Assembly: GCA_036508555.1 (NCBI GenBank)
Contig: DATCHD010000049.1
Location: 1 to 44,202, forward strand
Length of the DNA: 44,202 nucleotides
Direction of reading: 5' to 3'
Origin: CAINVV01 sp036508555
GTDB taxonomy: Bacteria; Bacteroidota; Bacteroidia; Bacteroidales; Prolixibacteraceae
Program-made: the position numbers and the translations under genes
Shown here: one piece after another, positions 16,724 to 25,109 of the stretch
How the letters are laid out: each line of letters begins with the position of its first letter
How positions within the stretch are numbered: the stretch's first letter is position 1
The notes under the pieces: model-generated
Database searches by the model: none
What the model saw: only the letters and a program-made list of their open reading frames with translations
What the model was told of the DNA's origin: nothing

Positions 16724-16753
16724 CAAAAATATCAATAAAAAATTCACCACAAA
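16724..16753 (-). promoter_or_regulatory. Promoter of the ilv-leu operon
   Basis: On the minus strand TTTG (16753-16750) is followed after 18 bases by TATTTTTG (16731-16724), matching the Bacteroidota -33/-7 consensus TTTG...TAnnTTTG. The predicted transcript starts near 16717, about 19 bases before the leader peptide. The rest of the 306-base space between dacB and ilvD is AT-rich and shows no other feature. Confidence 0.68.
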
Positions 16754-16859
16754 ATAAAATTGAAAGTAATCAAGGTTAAATAATTGATAAATTATAGTTT
16801 TTTTGCCATTTTGATTATGAGTTGTGAATAATAGAATATTTTAACCAAAAATTCAAAAT

Positions 16860-18344
16860 TCAATTACCTTGTTCGTTATAAACTGTCATCAGAATGGATT
16901 CCAGTAATTTGGAAGTTCCTGATGAAGGAAGATCGAAATTATTCAGGATGATTGCTACCAAAACAGTTTTCCCGTTTTTGGTTTGCATCATCCCCGCAAT
17001 GCTCCTGACCCTGGCCATCGATCCGGTTTTGGCCTTCAGATTTTTTTCCAACGGAGTACCCTTGAAACTGTTTTTCAGCGTTCCATCCACCCCGGCTACC
17101 GGGAAAGCGTTAAAAAACAGCTCCCTGTTCGGACCATCATAGACAGATTTCATCGTCTCGACGAGGGTTCGGGCAGTAAGCGCGTTGCCGCGGGATAGTC
17201 CGCTGCCGTCTGCCGGAAAGAATCCTTCCGAATAGATCCCTTTGTCTTTGCAGAATTTACTATAAGCCTCCAAGCCGCTGGCCAGAGCGGATTCTCCCTC
17301 ATGCAAGACTCCGGATCCATTGGCTGGGGCCAGATTGGACGCATCTGCTTGCACTCGTCCAATTTCGCACAAAAGGTGTTCTGCAAAAAGATTGAGACTC
17401 TCCTTGTTAAGCGGTACAATCAGATCTTTCAGGGATGGCGACTGAAAATTACTTACCAGGATTCTCTTCGTGGTATCCTTAGTAGCCATTTTGGCAACAC
17501 CACCCGAAATTGATATGCCCCCTTCCCTGATCTTCTTCAGGAGGGTCTGTCCGGCCACCATCGCCGGATCCGGCATCGAGGCCCTGACAACAAAATCCGC
17601 CCTGGATACCGGGATTGTTCCTTCAACATATTCCTGGTAAGAGCCGGGAGCACCATAAACAATGGTGTGATCTCCGCTTATTAAAGAAGAACGTACAAGA
17701 TTCTCGAGCTTTAATCCGGGTATTTCCGGTTGGATAGATTTTACCGTTACTAATTTACCGGCCGTTTCCGGGGAAGAAAAATGGATGCTGTAAGTATTGT
17801 CCATGAATGTCAGCGCCGAGACGCCTGCCCCGTAATAATTTCCGATATCATCCCAATTCCATCCTCCGGGGACAGATGTGCGGTCGAGAGCAGAAAGATC
17901 CAGAAGGATCTTACCGTCGATCTTCCTGATGCCGCTCATCTTTAGCAGGTTGACCCAGTTTTCAAAACATCCTCGGTAGTGATCCTCAAAATAGGAGGAG
18001 TAGAAAGCCGGATCAGCGCCTCCTTTTAAAATCAGGTTACCCTTCAGGACGCCTGTTTTTGCATTGAGATTCCCGGTATAATATAAAGAGGTTGAAAAGG
18101 TATGTTCAGGTCCCAGAACCTCCAAAGCGACAGTCGTAGTGAAGAGTTTCATTACCGAGGCGGTGCTTAGGCTTTTCTGGGGTGAGGAATAAATTGTCTG
18201 ACCTGTTGAGGCATCGATGGCATAAATGCTATAAGATCCGGTCTTCAGACTTCCGGCATTCAGAAGGCTGTCAACGGCATTATTTTGTGCCTGGGAGGAC
18301 ACAAACAAGCAGAAAAACAGCAGAAGCAGAACAGTATATCGCAT
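16860..18344 (-). CDS. dacB: D-alanyl-D-alanine carboxypeptidase / PBP4-type endopeptidase
   Basis: A 494-residue penicillin-binding protein of the S13/PBP4 family, acting in the periplasm to trim or cleave peptidoglycan peptide cross-links. It has a signal peptide (MRYTVLLLLFFCLFVSSQAQ), the active-site SxxK as SVMK (Ser63, Lys66), the SxN-equivalent in DGSGLSRGN (about residue 380) and KTG in LKAKTGSM (about residue 432). The large insert between the first two motifs is typical of PBP4. It lies upstream of the BCAA promoter on the same strand but has a separate function. Confidence 0.93.
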   Translation of the reverse strand: MRYTVLLLLFFCLFVSSQAQNNAVDSLLNAGSLKTGSYSIYAIDASTGQTIYSSPQKSLSTASVMKLFTTTVALEVLGPEHTFSTSLYYTGNLNAKTGVLKGNLILKGGADPAFYSSYFEDHYRGCFENWVNLLKMSGIRKIDGKILLDLSALDRTSVPGGWNWDDIGNYYGAGVSALTFMDNTYSIHFSSPETAGKLVTVKSIQPEIPGLKLENLVRSSLISGDHTIVYGAPGSYQEYVEGTIPVSRADFVVRASMPDPAMVAGQTLLKKIREGGISISGGVAKMATKDTTKRILVSNFQSPSLKDLIVPLNKESLNLFAEHLLCEIGRVQADASNLAPANGSGVLHEGESALASGLEAYSKFCKDKGIYSEGFFPADGSGLSRGNALTARTLVETMKSVYDGPNRELFFNAFPVAGVDGTLKNSFKGTPLEKNLKAKTGSMARVRSIAGMMQTKNGKTVLVAIILNNFDLPSSGTSKLLESILMTVYNEQGN

Positions 18345-18439
18345 ATTCTGAGTCAGTGAAAGAAGGTGTGATACAATAACCTATGAACTAGTGTTGTGTT
18401 AAGTGCCTAATGACGTTCCACCGTCATTGTAAACTTGAT

Positions 18440-18488
18440 TCGGAATCCCCTCATTAAAAATGGGATGCTGAATTAAATTCAGCATGAC
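18440..18488. repeat. Interspersed hairpin repeat between patatin-like gene and dacB
   Basis: The 189-base gap contains ATGCTGAATT and AATTCAGCAT arms (around 18461-18485) next to an ATCCC/GGGAT pair, giving a compound hairpin. It occurs once in this window. It resembles the other intergenic palindromes in size and position but has a different sequence. No promoter of the TAnnTTTG type was found in this gap. Confidence 0.6.
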
Positions 18489-18533
18489 GCATGACGCTGT
18501 CAAAGTTAAAAAACCTTAGGCGAGAACAAAATA

Positions 18534-20705
18534 TCAGAACCAAAATCCCAGTGAAAGAAAAGGAAGCACATCCCTGTCCAGACTGGAGAAGCTCAGGTTG
18601 AATTCGAGGGGTCCGACGACACTATTGTATGCCGCATTCAATCCACCGCCGAAAATGGTTTTCTGGTTCGTAAAGAACAGGTTATCATTGCTGTACATCC
18701 CGATGTCTCCGGATATGGAAACAAAAATCTTCTCCCACATTCTTAACCTGAACTCCAGTCGGCCGACACCCACACTGCTGGTATTCAGCTCCATCCTTCT
18801 GATACCATTGAACGGAATGCTGTTGCTGAAGTAATCTGTCTGCTGCACGCCTCCAAGGAAAGTATGGTGGAAAAAGGATTTGTTGCCCCCGAAAATCATA
18901 CGGCTGTTAAGAGAATAGATATAGGTAATCCGTTCGGAAATTGCACTGGCCCGCTTCAACGAAAAATCTCCAATGAAAACCGGATTATTCGTCCAGTTGG
19001 TTAGTAATACCTTGATACCTCCGCCAACATTGACACCACTCGTCGGGAAATAGACCTTATTCAGGCTGTTGTGTTCAATTCTGGAGATAAGATTGAAATA
19101 AGTTTTTGGCTGGAGGTTATAGCTGGATGTGTCGCCGATGACGTTACCCAGACCAAAACGGTCCATAGATGCTCCCAGTGTGAACCTGGTTGCATCGTTT
19201 AAATAGGAGTGCGTTGCAAGCTGCAGGTTGATCAGAGACATATCAATTTCTGCAATTTTCTTATCCTCCCTGTACCTGTAAACATGATCTTCCACATACA
19301 TGAGTTTGGCGAAAAGTCCTGGTTTCCAGCCTCTGTCGATCGAATAATTAGCCGAAAACATCGGATACTGCGACAGTTTTGCATCCAACGATAACCGCGC
19401 TCCAAAGAAATTCTGATTGCGAAGCGTGATGTTAACCAGCATGGAGGAATTGAAATCAGAGTCGTAATGAAGTCCGGCGTTGATCTTGTTGTTCTTGCGC
19501 TCTCTCACTTCAATCTTCAGTGTCATGGATTTACTTCCAACGAGCTGATAGTTAACAAATTCATAATTTCCTGTTGAATACAGCCTGGATATTCCATTCC
19601 TGAGGTGCTCAAGCGTGACGCGCTGATCGTGCTTGATTCCTACCTGGCCAAGGTAAAACGCGATCTTTGCCCTGTCGGTCCCGGTTACCTCGATGTTGCT
19701 GATCACCAGGATGGTGTCATTTCTCATCTTGTCATGGAAAGGTCTCTTTTTCACTTCCAGATGAAGAGAATCCCGGAGATGAATCAGTTGTGGCAGCACC
19801 CTTCTTGCGGCATCTTCGCCTCTTTTGATCAGATTCAGGGCTGACTCAGAGCTAAAGCGGGCAACAGAATAGCCTCTGATAAAAGGACGTATATACAAAT
19901 CAACACTCTTAGCGTTTTGGTTGGCACGTTTCTTGTCCATAAAATTCATCATCTGTGCCACAACATCCGGGATGTCTTTGAGCTCTTTGGCCGTTAGCAT
20001 GCTGTCCATGATGTCGACACCAATGATATAGTCAGCCCCCATTTCCTTACATCGATCCACAGGATAATTGTTAACGACTCCACCGTCAACCAGCATCTTG
20101 CCATCGATCTCAACCGAGGTGAAAGCTGCGGGTACTGCCATACTCGCTCTGATGGCCTTGGGCAGGTATCCTTTGTTCAGAACGACCTCCTCACCGTTAG
20201 TCAAATCGGTTGCGATACACACAAAAGGAATCGGCAATTTGGAGAAATCATATACATCCTGGTAACCCAATGTCAGATAGGTCAGGAGCTCCATTGCATT
20301 CTGACCGTTGAGGACACCGTTGGAGAGGGCAAGTTTCTTTTGTTCAAATGGAAAACTGACGATATAACGGGCCTCATCTTCCTTGTCAATCGCCGTCGAA
20401 GATTCAGACCTGAATTCATTGCTCAGCACACTGGTCCAGTCCTGTTTCAGGATAATTTTCTCGAGTGTGGCGGCGTCATAACCGCAGGCATAGAGTCCGC
20501 CGATGATGCTTCCGATACTTGTTCCGGCAATATAGTCTATTGGAATTTTAGCCTCCTCCAGCACTTTCAGGACACCAACATGCGCGAAGCCTTTTGCCCC
20601 CCCACCTGAAAGGACTAATCCTATTTTGGGTTTCTTGTTCAGCTCCTGACCGGATAAGATCGATGAGATGATCACCAGAACAAGGGTAAAGAGATAATTC
20701 TTCAT
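18534..20705 (-). CDS. Patatin-like phospholipase fused to Omp85-type beta-barrel
   Basis: A 723-residue outer-membrane protein: signal peptide (residues 1-19), patatin domain (about 27-300) with oxyanion loop LSGGGAKGFAHVG, nucleophile GTSIG (Ser63) and catalytic Asp in VDGGVVNNYP (about 208). A single POTRA-like segment (about 330-405, VISNIEVTGTDRAKI...) is followed by a C-terminal bacterial surface antigen barrel ending in FWF. This is the architecture of type Vd secretion proteins such as PlpD/FplA. In many Bacteroidota homologues it is unclear whether the lipase is released. The catalytic dyad is intact, so lipase activity is likely, either outside the cell or in the periplasm. Confidence 0.9.
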   Translation of the reverse strand: MKNYLFTLVLVIISSILSGQELNKKPKIGLVLSGGGAKGFAHVGVLKVLEEAKIPIDYIAGTSIGSIIGGLYACGYDAATLEKIILKQDWTSVLSNEFRSESSTAIDKEDEARYIVSFPFEQKKLALSNGVLNGQNAMELLTYLTLGYQDVYDFSKLPIPFVCIATDLTNGEEVVLNKGYLPKAIRASMAVPAAFTSVEIDGKMLVDGGVVNNYPVDRCKEMGADYIIGVDIMDSMLTAKELKDIPDVVAQMMNFMDKKRANQNAKSVDLYIRPFIRGYSVARFSSESALNLIKRGEDAARRVLPQLIHLRDSLHLEVKKRPFHDKMRNDTILVISNIEVTGTDRAKIAFYLGQVGIKHDQRVTLEHLRNGISRLYSTGNYEFVNYQLVGSKSMTLKIEVRERKNNKINAGLHYDSDFNSSMLVNITLRNQNFFGARLSLDAKLSQYPMFSANYSIDRGWKPGLFAKLMYVEDHVYRYREDKKIAEIDMSLINLQLATHSYLNDATRFTLGASMDRFGLGNVIGDTSSYNLQPKTYFNLISRIEHNSLNKVYFPTSGVNVGGGIKVLLTNWTNNPVFIGDFSLKRASAISERITYIYSLNSRMIFGGNKSFFHHTFLGGVQQTDYFSNSIPFNGIRRMELNTSSVGVGRLEFRLRMWEKIFVSISGDIGMYSNDNLFFTNQKTIFGGGLNAAYNSVVGPLEFNLSFSSLDRDVLPFLSLGFWF

Positions 20706-20802
20706 GTCAGAATAATTTCTGAATCAGTAAGGGTATTTTCTATTCTGACTGTCATGTGTTTAGAAACGTTTAAAAATATAAATTTAACTAAATAATTTCT
20801 AC

Positions 20803-22098
20803 ATGAAAACAAAAATTAATATTAGGTCAATCAACATTTTACATTTTGCAATGATGATGTTGATCCTCTTTTGTTTGAGCAACATTTCGATGGCTTCCGG
20901 GAACGGTGTTTTCAAACAGGATACGATTACTTATGTTCAGTACAAAGGAACAGTAGTAGAGACGGATACCAGAAACCCCCTTGGTTTCGCAACCCTGACG
21001 CTCCAGGGTGCCAACATCTCAACTGTAGCTAACAGCGATGGGGAGTTTTTATTTAAAGTTCCGGCTTCCAAAACTGAAGGTAATATTATCGTTTCGTTTC
21101 TGGCTCACAAGGAAAAAATTGTCAAACTCTCTACATTGAAACAGGAAAGAAACCGGATAGAGCTTGATTTATTGTCAGTTACACTTACCACGATCAGCAT
21201 TCATCCCAAGGATCCAGGCGCTCTGATAAAAACTATTCTTAACCGGCGACTGGAAAACTACAACCAGGATCAGAATAAGATGACAGTTTTCTACCGGGAG
21301 ACCATCAAGAAAAATAAGACTTATGTATCACTTTCAGAGGCAGTCCTGGATGTATACAAACAACCGACGCTATCGGCAAAGGGCGACCAGATAGAACTTT
21401 CAAAGGGCAGGAAAAACACGGATTATACTAAGTTAGACACCCTAACTTTCAAGATGCAGGGCGGTCCTTACACTTCATTGCTGCTGGATATTGTGAAAAA
21501 TCCGGAGGAGATTTTTACGGAAGACATGGTTGGAAACTACCAGTTTACCATTGAAAACGTCTCCAAAATCGGCGACAGACTCATGTATATCATAGATTTT
21601 CAACAGTTTCCGCATATCGTGGAGCCGCTTTACTTTGGCAAACTATATGTCGACACAGAGAGTCTGGCCATCCTGAGCGCTACCTTCAGCTTGAATGTCG
21701 AAAACAGAGCCCTGGCCTCCGAATATTTCATCAGAAAGAAACCTGCCGGAGCAAAAGTTTATCCCACTGAAGCAAACTATCAGGTCAACTACCGTGAAAA
21801 AGACGGCAAATGGATCTTCGGCTATTCAAGGGCAGAGCTGGTCTTCAAGATCGAATGGAAAAGAAAACTCTTCAATACCCATTATTCCAGCAGCATCGAA
21901 ATGGCGGTCACCGACTGGGAGAAGAGTCAGATCAAAAATGCCAAACCCAACGAAAGGTTGAAGCAAAATGTTGTGATGATGGACGAAGTTTCCGGCTTTG
22001 CCGATCCTGATTTCTGGGGAGTCTACAATGTGATAGAACCTGAAAAGTCAATCGATCAGGCTATCAGAAAGATACAAAGAAAATTGAAAAAGAATTAA
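20803..22098 (+). CDS. Exported CarboxypepD_reg-like domain protein
   Basis: A 431-residue protein with an N-terminal signal (hydrophobic residues about 13-32). Residues about 46-130 form a carboxypeptidase-regulatory-like beta sandwich (YKGTVVETDTRNPLGFATLTLQGANISTVANSDGEFLFKVP), the same module that begins many TonB-dependent receptors. The rest (about 140-431) is beta-rich, with no catalytic motif I recognise; similar proteins sit next to outer-membrane functions in Bacteroidota. There is no TonB plug or barrel. It is transcribed divergently from the patatin-like gene across a 97-base AT-rich gap. Function unknown. Confidence 0.75.
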   Translation: MKTKINIRSINILHFAMMMLILFCLSNISMASGNGVFKQDTITYVQYKGTVVETDTRNPLGFATLTLQGANISTVANSDGEFLFKVPASKTEGNIIVSFLAHKEKIVKLSTLKQERNRIELDLLSVTLTTISIHPKDPGALIKTILNRRLENYNQDQNKMTVFYRETIKKNKTYVSLSEAVLDVYKQPTLSAKGDQIELSKGRKNTDYTKLDTLTFKMQGGPYTSLLLDIVKNPEEIFTEDMVGNYQFTIENVSKIGDRLMYIIDFQQFPHIVEPLYFGKLYVDTESLAILSATFSLNVENRALASEYFIRKKPAGAKVYPTEANYQVNYREKDGKWIFGYSRAELVFKIEWKRKLFNTHYSSSIEMAVTDWEKSQIKNAKPNERLKQNVVMMDEVSGFADPDFWGVYNVIEPEKSIDQAIRKIQRKLKKN

Positions 22099-22111
22099 TG
22101 TGATTTTTACA

Positions 22112-22123
22112 TTAACAATTTGT
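22112..22123 (+). promoter_or_regulatory. 12-base motif TTAACAATTTGT shared with gap upstream region
   Basis: The exact 12-mer occurs 99 bases before the enolase start and again at 43010-43021, 129 bases before gap. It is a partial inverted repeat (TTAACA/TGTT). The coincidence upstream of two glycolytic genes suggests a possible operator, but this rests on two copies only. Confidence 0.35.
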
Positions 22124-22138
22124 TCCGGAAGGCGCTGG

Positions 22139-22171
22139 TTGATCAATCTTTTAAAGTGTTAATTATCTTTG
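22139..22171 (+). promoter_or_regulatory. Promoter of enolase
   Basis: TTG at 22139-22141 and TATCTTTG at 22164-22171 (22-base spacer) fit the Bacteroidota promoter pattern TTTG/TTG...TAnnTTTG. The expected start point lies about 35 bases before the ATG. Confidence 0.65.
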
Positions 22172-22210
22172 GACGTTTTTTGAAATTGTATCACCTAAAT
22201 ATCACACAAA

Positions 22211-23512
22211 ATGTTAATCAGTAAAGTCGTCGGAAGAGAAATTCTTGATTCACGCGGTAATCCTACCGTAGAAGTTGAAGTAACCCTTGAGAGCGGTTTT
22301 GTAGGCCGTGCTGCCGTACCATCCGGAGCGTCAACAGGAGAAAATGAGGCAATTGAGCTTCGCGACGGAGATAAGAAAAGATATCTTGGTAAAGGTGTTT
22401 TGAAAGCTGTTGCTAATGTCAATACCGTTATCGCTGAAGCAGTTTTAGGTATGAGCGCTTTGAATCAGGTAGCACTGGATCACGCCCTCATCGCACTCGA
22501 TGGAACCAAAACAAAATCCAATCTGGGAGCCAATGCTATTCTGGGTGTTTCCCTCGCTACAGCCAAGGCTGCCGCTGCTTACCTCGAAATGCCACTCTAC
22601 CGTTACATCGGTGGTGTCAATGCCAGAACATTACCCGTTCCGATGATGAACATCATCAATGGTGGTTCTCACTCTGATGCCCCTATCGCTTTCCAGGAAT
22701 TTATGATCCGCCCAATCGGAGCTTCCTCTTTTCGTGAGGCCTTACGTATGGGCGCTGAGGTTTTCCATAGCCTGAAAAAAGTATTAAAGGACCGTAACCT
22801 TAGCATCGCTGTAGGTGACGAAGGTGGTTTTGCCCCAAAACTTGAAGGTACTGAAGATGCGCTGAATTGTATCATTCTGGCGATTAAGAATGCTGGTTAC
22901 AAACCGGGTCGCACGGAAGATGGCGGTGACATATCAATCGGTCTCGACTGTGCAGCTTCTGAGTTCTACAAAGATGGAATCTACAATTATGCCAAATTTG
23001 AAGGTCCCAACGGCGCAAAACGCAGCAACAAAGAGCAGGTTGAATTCCTTGCTTCACTGGTGGCCAATTTCCCCATTGATTCTATCGAGGACGGATGTTC
23101 GGAGAATGACTGGGATGGTTGGGTGATGCTGAATGCAAAATTGGGTGACAAGTGCCAGATTGTTGGTGATGATTTGTTTGTAACCAACGTTGAGTACCTG
23201 AAAAAAGGTATCGAACTGGGTGCTGCCAACTCTATCCTGATCAAAGTTAACCAGATCGGGACGCTTACCGAGACCCTCGATGCTATTGAGATGGCACACC
23301 GTGCGGGTTACACCAGCGTTACTTCACACCGTTCAGGTGAAACTGAAGATACTACCATCGCGGATATCTCTGTTGCCACCAACAGTGGTCAGATCAAGAC
23401 CGGTTCATTGAGCCGCACAGACCGTATGGCCAAATACAACCAGCTGCTCCGCATCGAAGAGGAGTTAGGGGCCACAGCTATTTACGGATACAAGAAAGTT
23501 GTAAAGGGTTAA
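22211..23512 (+). CDS. eno: Enolase (phosphopyruvate hydratase)
   Basis: A 433-residue glycolytic enzyme interconverting 2-phosphoglycerate and phosphoenolpyruvate. Clear marks: GREILDSRGNPTVEVEV, the loop PSGASTGENEAIELRDGD, the catalytic-region GDEGGFAP, Mg ligands in SIGLDCAASEFY, SIEDGCSENDWDGW and VGDDLFVTN, and the signature IKVNQIGTLTETLDAIEMA and SHRSGETEDTTIADI. Full length. Codon use looks strongly biased compared with neighbours, as expected for a highly expressed gene. It has its own promoter and a terminator, so is probably monocistronic. Confidence 0.98.
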   Translation: MLISKVVGREILDSRGNPTVEVEVTLESGFVGRAAVPSGASTGENEAIELRDGDKKRYLGKGVLKAVANVNTVIAEAVLGMSALNQVALDHALIALDGTKTKSNLGANAILGVSLATAKAAAAYLEMPLYRYIGGVNARTLPVPMMNIINGGSHSDAPIAFQEFMIRPIGASSFREALRMGAEVFHSLKKVLKDRNLSIAVGDEGGFAPKLEGTEDALNCIILAIKNAGYKPGRTEDGGDISIGLDCAASEFYKDGIYNYAKFEGPNGAKRSNKEQVEFLASLVANFPIDSIEDGCSENDWDGWVMLNAKLGDKCQIVGDDLFVTNVEYLKKGIELGAANSILIKVNQIGTLTETLDAIEMAHRAGYTSVTSHRSGETEDTTIADISVATNSGQIKTGSLSRTDRMAKYNQLLRIEEELGATAIYGYKKVVKG

Positions 23513-23530
23513 TTTTCTTTGCAGATATTG

Positions 23531-23559
23531 AAAAGGGCATCCGGAAGGGTGCCTTTTTT
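23531..23559 (+). terminator. Intrinsic terminator after enolase
   Basis: AAAAGGGCA pairs with TGCCTTTT across a GC-rich loop (one bulged G), and the 3' arm ends in six T. It lies 18 bases after the eno stop. Confidence 0.75.
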
Positions 23560-23604
23560 GCGTTTTACAGGCAAGATGGGAAAATGAGACCACTCGTTTA
23601 CAGA

Positions 23605-23707
23605 AACCACTCGCTCCAACGGATTTGCAATCCGTTGGTGAAAATTTACCAGCGGATTGCAAATCCGCTGGAGCGTTAGAGAACGGTCCCTGAACCTGTC
23701 GAAGGGT
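23605..23707. repeat. Composite palindrome (TTGCAA pair plus half CCTTCGAC element)
   Basis: Two inverted TTGCAA-family units with different flanks (CCAACGG/CCGTTGG near 23617-23638 and CCAGCGG/CCGCTGG near 23650-23672) are followed by CGGTCCCTGAACCTGTCGAA. The layout is nearly the same as at 732-855. It lies between the convergent eno and queF genes. Confidence 0.9.
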
Positions 23708-23737
23708 CTCGTTAAGAAGGCGAGTTTAAATGGAATT

Positions 23738-24226
23738 TTACCGGTTATCTACCTTTTCCGGATACAGATCAATGTTCATCAGCCTGTATTCGGCCATCTG
23801 TTCGAATTTCGTGCCGGGCTTGCCATAGTTGCAGTATGGATCAATGCTGATTCCACCGCGCGGTGTAAATTTCCCCCAAACTTCGATAAACCGGGGATCC
23901 ATCAGCCGGATCAGATCTTTCATGATAATGTTCACACAGTCCTCATGGAAATCGCCATGGTTGCGGAAGCTGAAGAGATACAGTTTCAGGCTCTTGCTTT
24001 CAACCATCTTATGATCAGGTATATAGCTGATGTATAAGGAGGCAAAGTCCGGCTGACCGGTTATCGGGCAGAGCGTCGTAAACTCCGGACAATTAAACTT
24101 GACACGGTAGTCATTCTGCGGATGCTGATTTTCAAACACTTCCAGCAGGGAAGGATCGTATTCAAAATGATAAACGTTCCCGGCACGCCCCAGATGCGTT
24201 AATCCTTTTTTATCTCTGTTTGACAT
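23738..24226 (-). CDS. queF: NADPH-dependent 7-cyano-7-deazaguanine reductase
   Basis: This 162-residue unimodular QueF reduces preQ0 to preQ1, the precursor inserted into tRNA for queuosine. The nucleophile Cys lies in FTTLCPITGQPDF (Cys53). The QueF motif is present in VESKSLKLYLFSFRNHGDFHED, which also carries the substrate-binding Glu and His, and FTPRGGISIDPYCNYG is conserved. It follows the queuosine-precursor transporter by 63 bases on the same strand, so both probably share one transcript and its riboswitch. Confidence 0.96.
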   Translation of the reverse strand: MSNRDKKGLTHLGRAGNVYHFEYDPSLLEVFENQHPQNDYRVKFNCPEFTTLCPITGQPDFASLYISYIPDHKMVESKSLKLYLFSFRNHGDFHEDCVNIIMKDLIRLMDPRFIEVWGKFTPRGGISIDPYCNYGKPGTKFEQMAEYRLMNIDLYPEKVDNR

Positions 24227-24289
24227 AATGGTCTGATTATCATAATTTAAAGTAGGTAGATTATTGCCTCCAGTCCGGCAATAAATACG

Positions 24290-24970
24290 TTATAATTCTT
24301 TGATCTTAAATGGATTATAGGAAATTCCTACATCAAACGTATCAATATTATCAACGCGTTTGATCAGATTAACCACATAAATGGTTAATGGCAGCAACAC
24401 GATTTCGAAAATTATCTTGATGATGGCCTGCGTCGCGATCATCATCGGAAGCTGGCTCCATGGAATAATCCCGGCAAAAGCGATTGTGATGAAGATGGCC
24501 GAGTCTGCGCCTTCGCCAAACAGTGTCGAAAGAATGGCCCTGAAGGAGAAATTCCGGCCTTTAGTTATAATTTTTACCCGGCTCATCACATACGCATTGA
24601 TAAATGAACCAACAAGATAGGCCACCAGACTGGCTACTGCGATCCGGGGGGTATTGCTCAGAATATTGGCGAATGCATCCTGGTTTTGCCAGAAAGGGGC
24701 AGCCGGCCAATGCACGCTCAACGTATAAAAGAGCACCGCGAAAAGGTTCATCAGGAAACCAGTCCAGATAATCAGACGGGCCTTGCGATAGCCCCACACT
24801 TCGGCGACAACGTCGTTAATAATGTAGGAAATCGGGAAAATCATGACTCCCGCAGGCACATACCAGTTGCCGATGGCGATGATTTTTGAGGAGATCAGGT
24901 TGGAGATCAGCAGACACGAGGTAAACAGAACACCTGCTAAAAAGAAGGCAACACTAACTTTTTGTTTCAT
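24290..24970 (-). CDS. yhhQ: Queuosine precursor transporter (YhhQ/VUT family)
   Basis: This 226-residue integral membrane protein of the DUF165/VUT family has about six transmembrane segments. Family marks include CLLISNLISSKIIAIG near the start, GVMIFPISYIINDVVAEVWGYRKAR, SFINAYVMSRVKI and FRAILSTLFGEGADSAIFITIAF. Family members import preQ0/preQ1 or queuine-type precursors. Adjacent queF and the upstream candidate preQ1-I aptamer, which ends four bases before the ATG, support this role. The symbol follows the E. coli homologue. Confidence 0.92.
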   Translation of the reverse strand: MKQKVSVAFFLAGVLFTSCLLISNLISSKIIAIGNWYVPAGVMIFPISYIINDVVAEVWGYRKARLIIWTGFLMNLFAVLFYTLSVHWPAAPFWQNQDAFANILSNTPRIAVASLVAYLVGSFINAYVMSRVKIITKGRNFSFRAILSTLFGEGADSAIFITIAFAGIIPWSQLPMMIATQAIIKIIFEIVLLPLTIYVVNLIKRVDNIDTFDVGISYNPFKIKEL

Positions 24971-24974
24971 TTTA

Positions 24975-25005
24975 CTTGTTTTTTACGTGGTGTTCAAGCA
25001 CACGG
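24975..25005 (-). promoter_or_regulatory. Candidate preQ1-I riboswitch
   Basis: Reading the minus strand: stem CGTG (25004-25001), loop TGCTTGAACAC (25000-24990), stem CACG (24989-24986), A-rich strand TAAAAAA, then CAAG (24978-24975), which can pair with CTTG in the loop to give the H-type pseudoknot of preQ1 class I aptamers. The AACACC and AAAAAAC segments are close to known examples from memory. The tail ends four bases before the transporter ATG, implying control of translation. The short 4-bp P1 is a caution. A covariance-model search would settle it. Confidence 0.6.
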
Positions 25006-25055
25006 ATAAATTCACAGCAAATGTAAGAACAAAATATCTTATTTTTAGGCTGACG

Positions 25056-25082
25056 CTCCTCCGGATTTGCAATCCGGAGGCA
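25056..25082. repeat. TTGCAA-family palindrome
   Basis: CCTCCGGATT (25058-25067) and AATCCGGAGG (25071-25080) flank TGC. The flanks differ from all other copies in the window yet remain perfectly complementary. It lies upstream of the class II aldolase gene. Confidence 0.92.
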
Positions 25083-25109
25083 AAGTATGACTATAATTAA
25101 TAAAGCACT

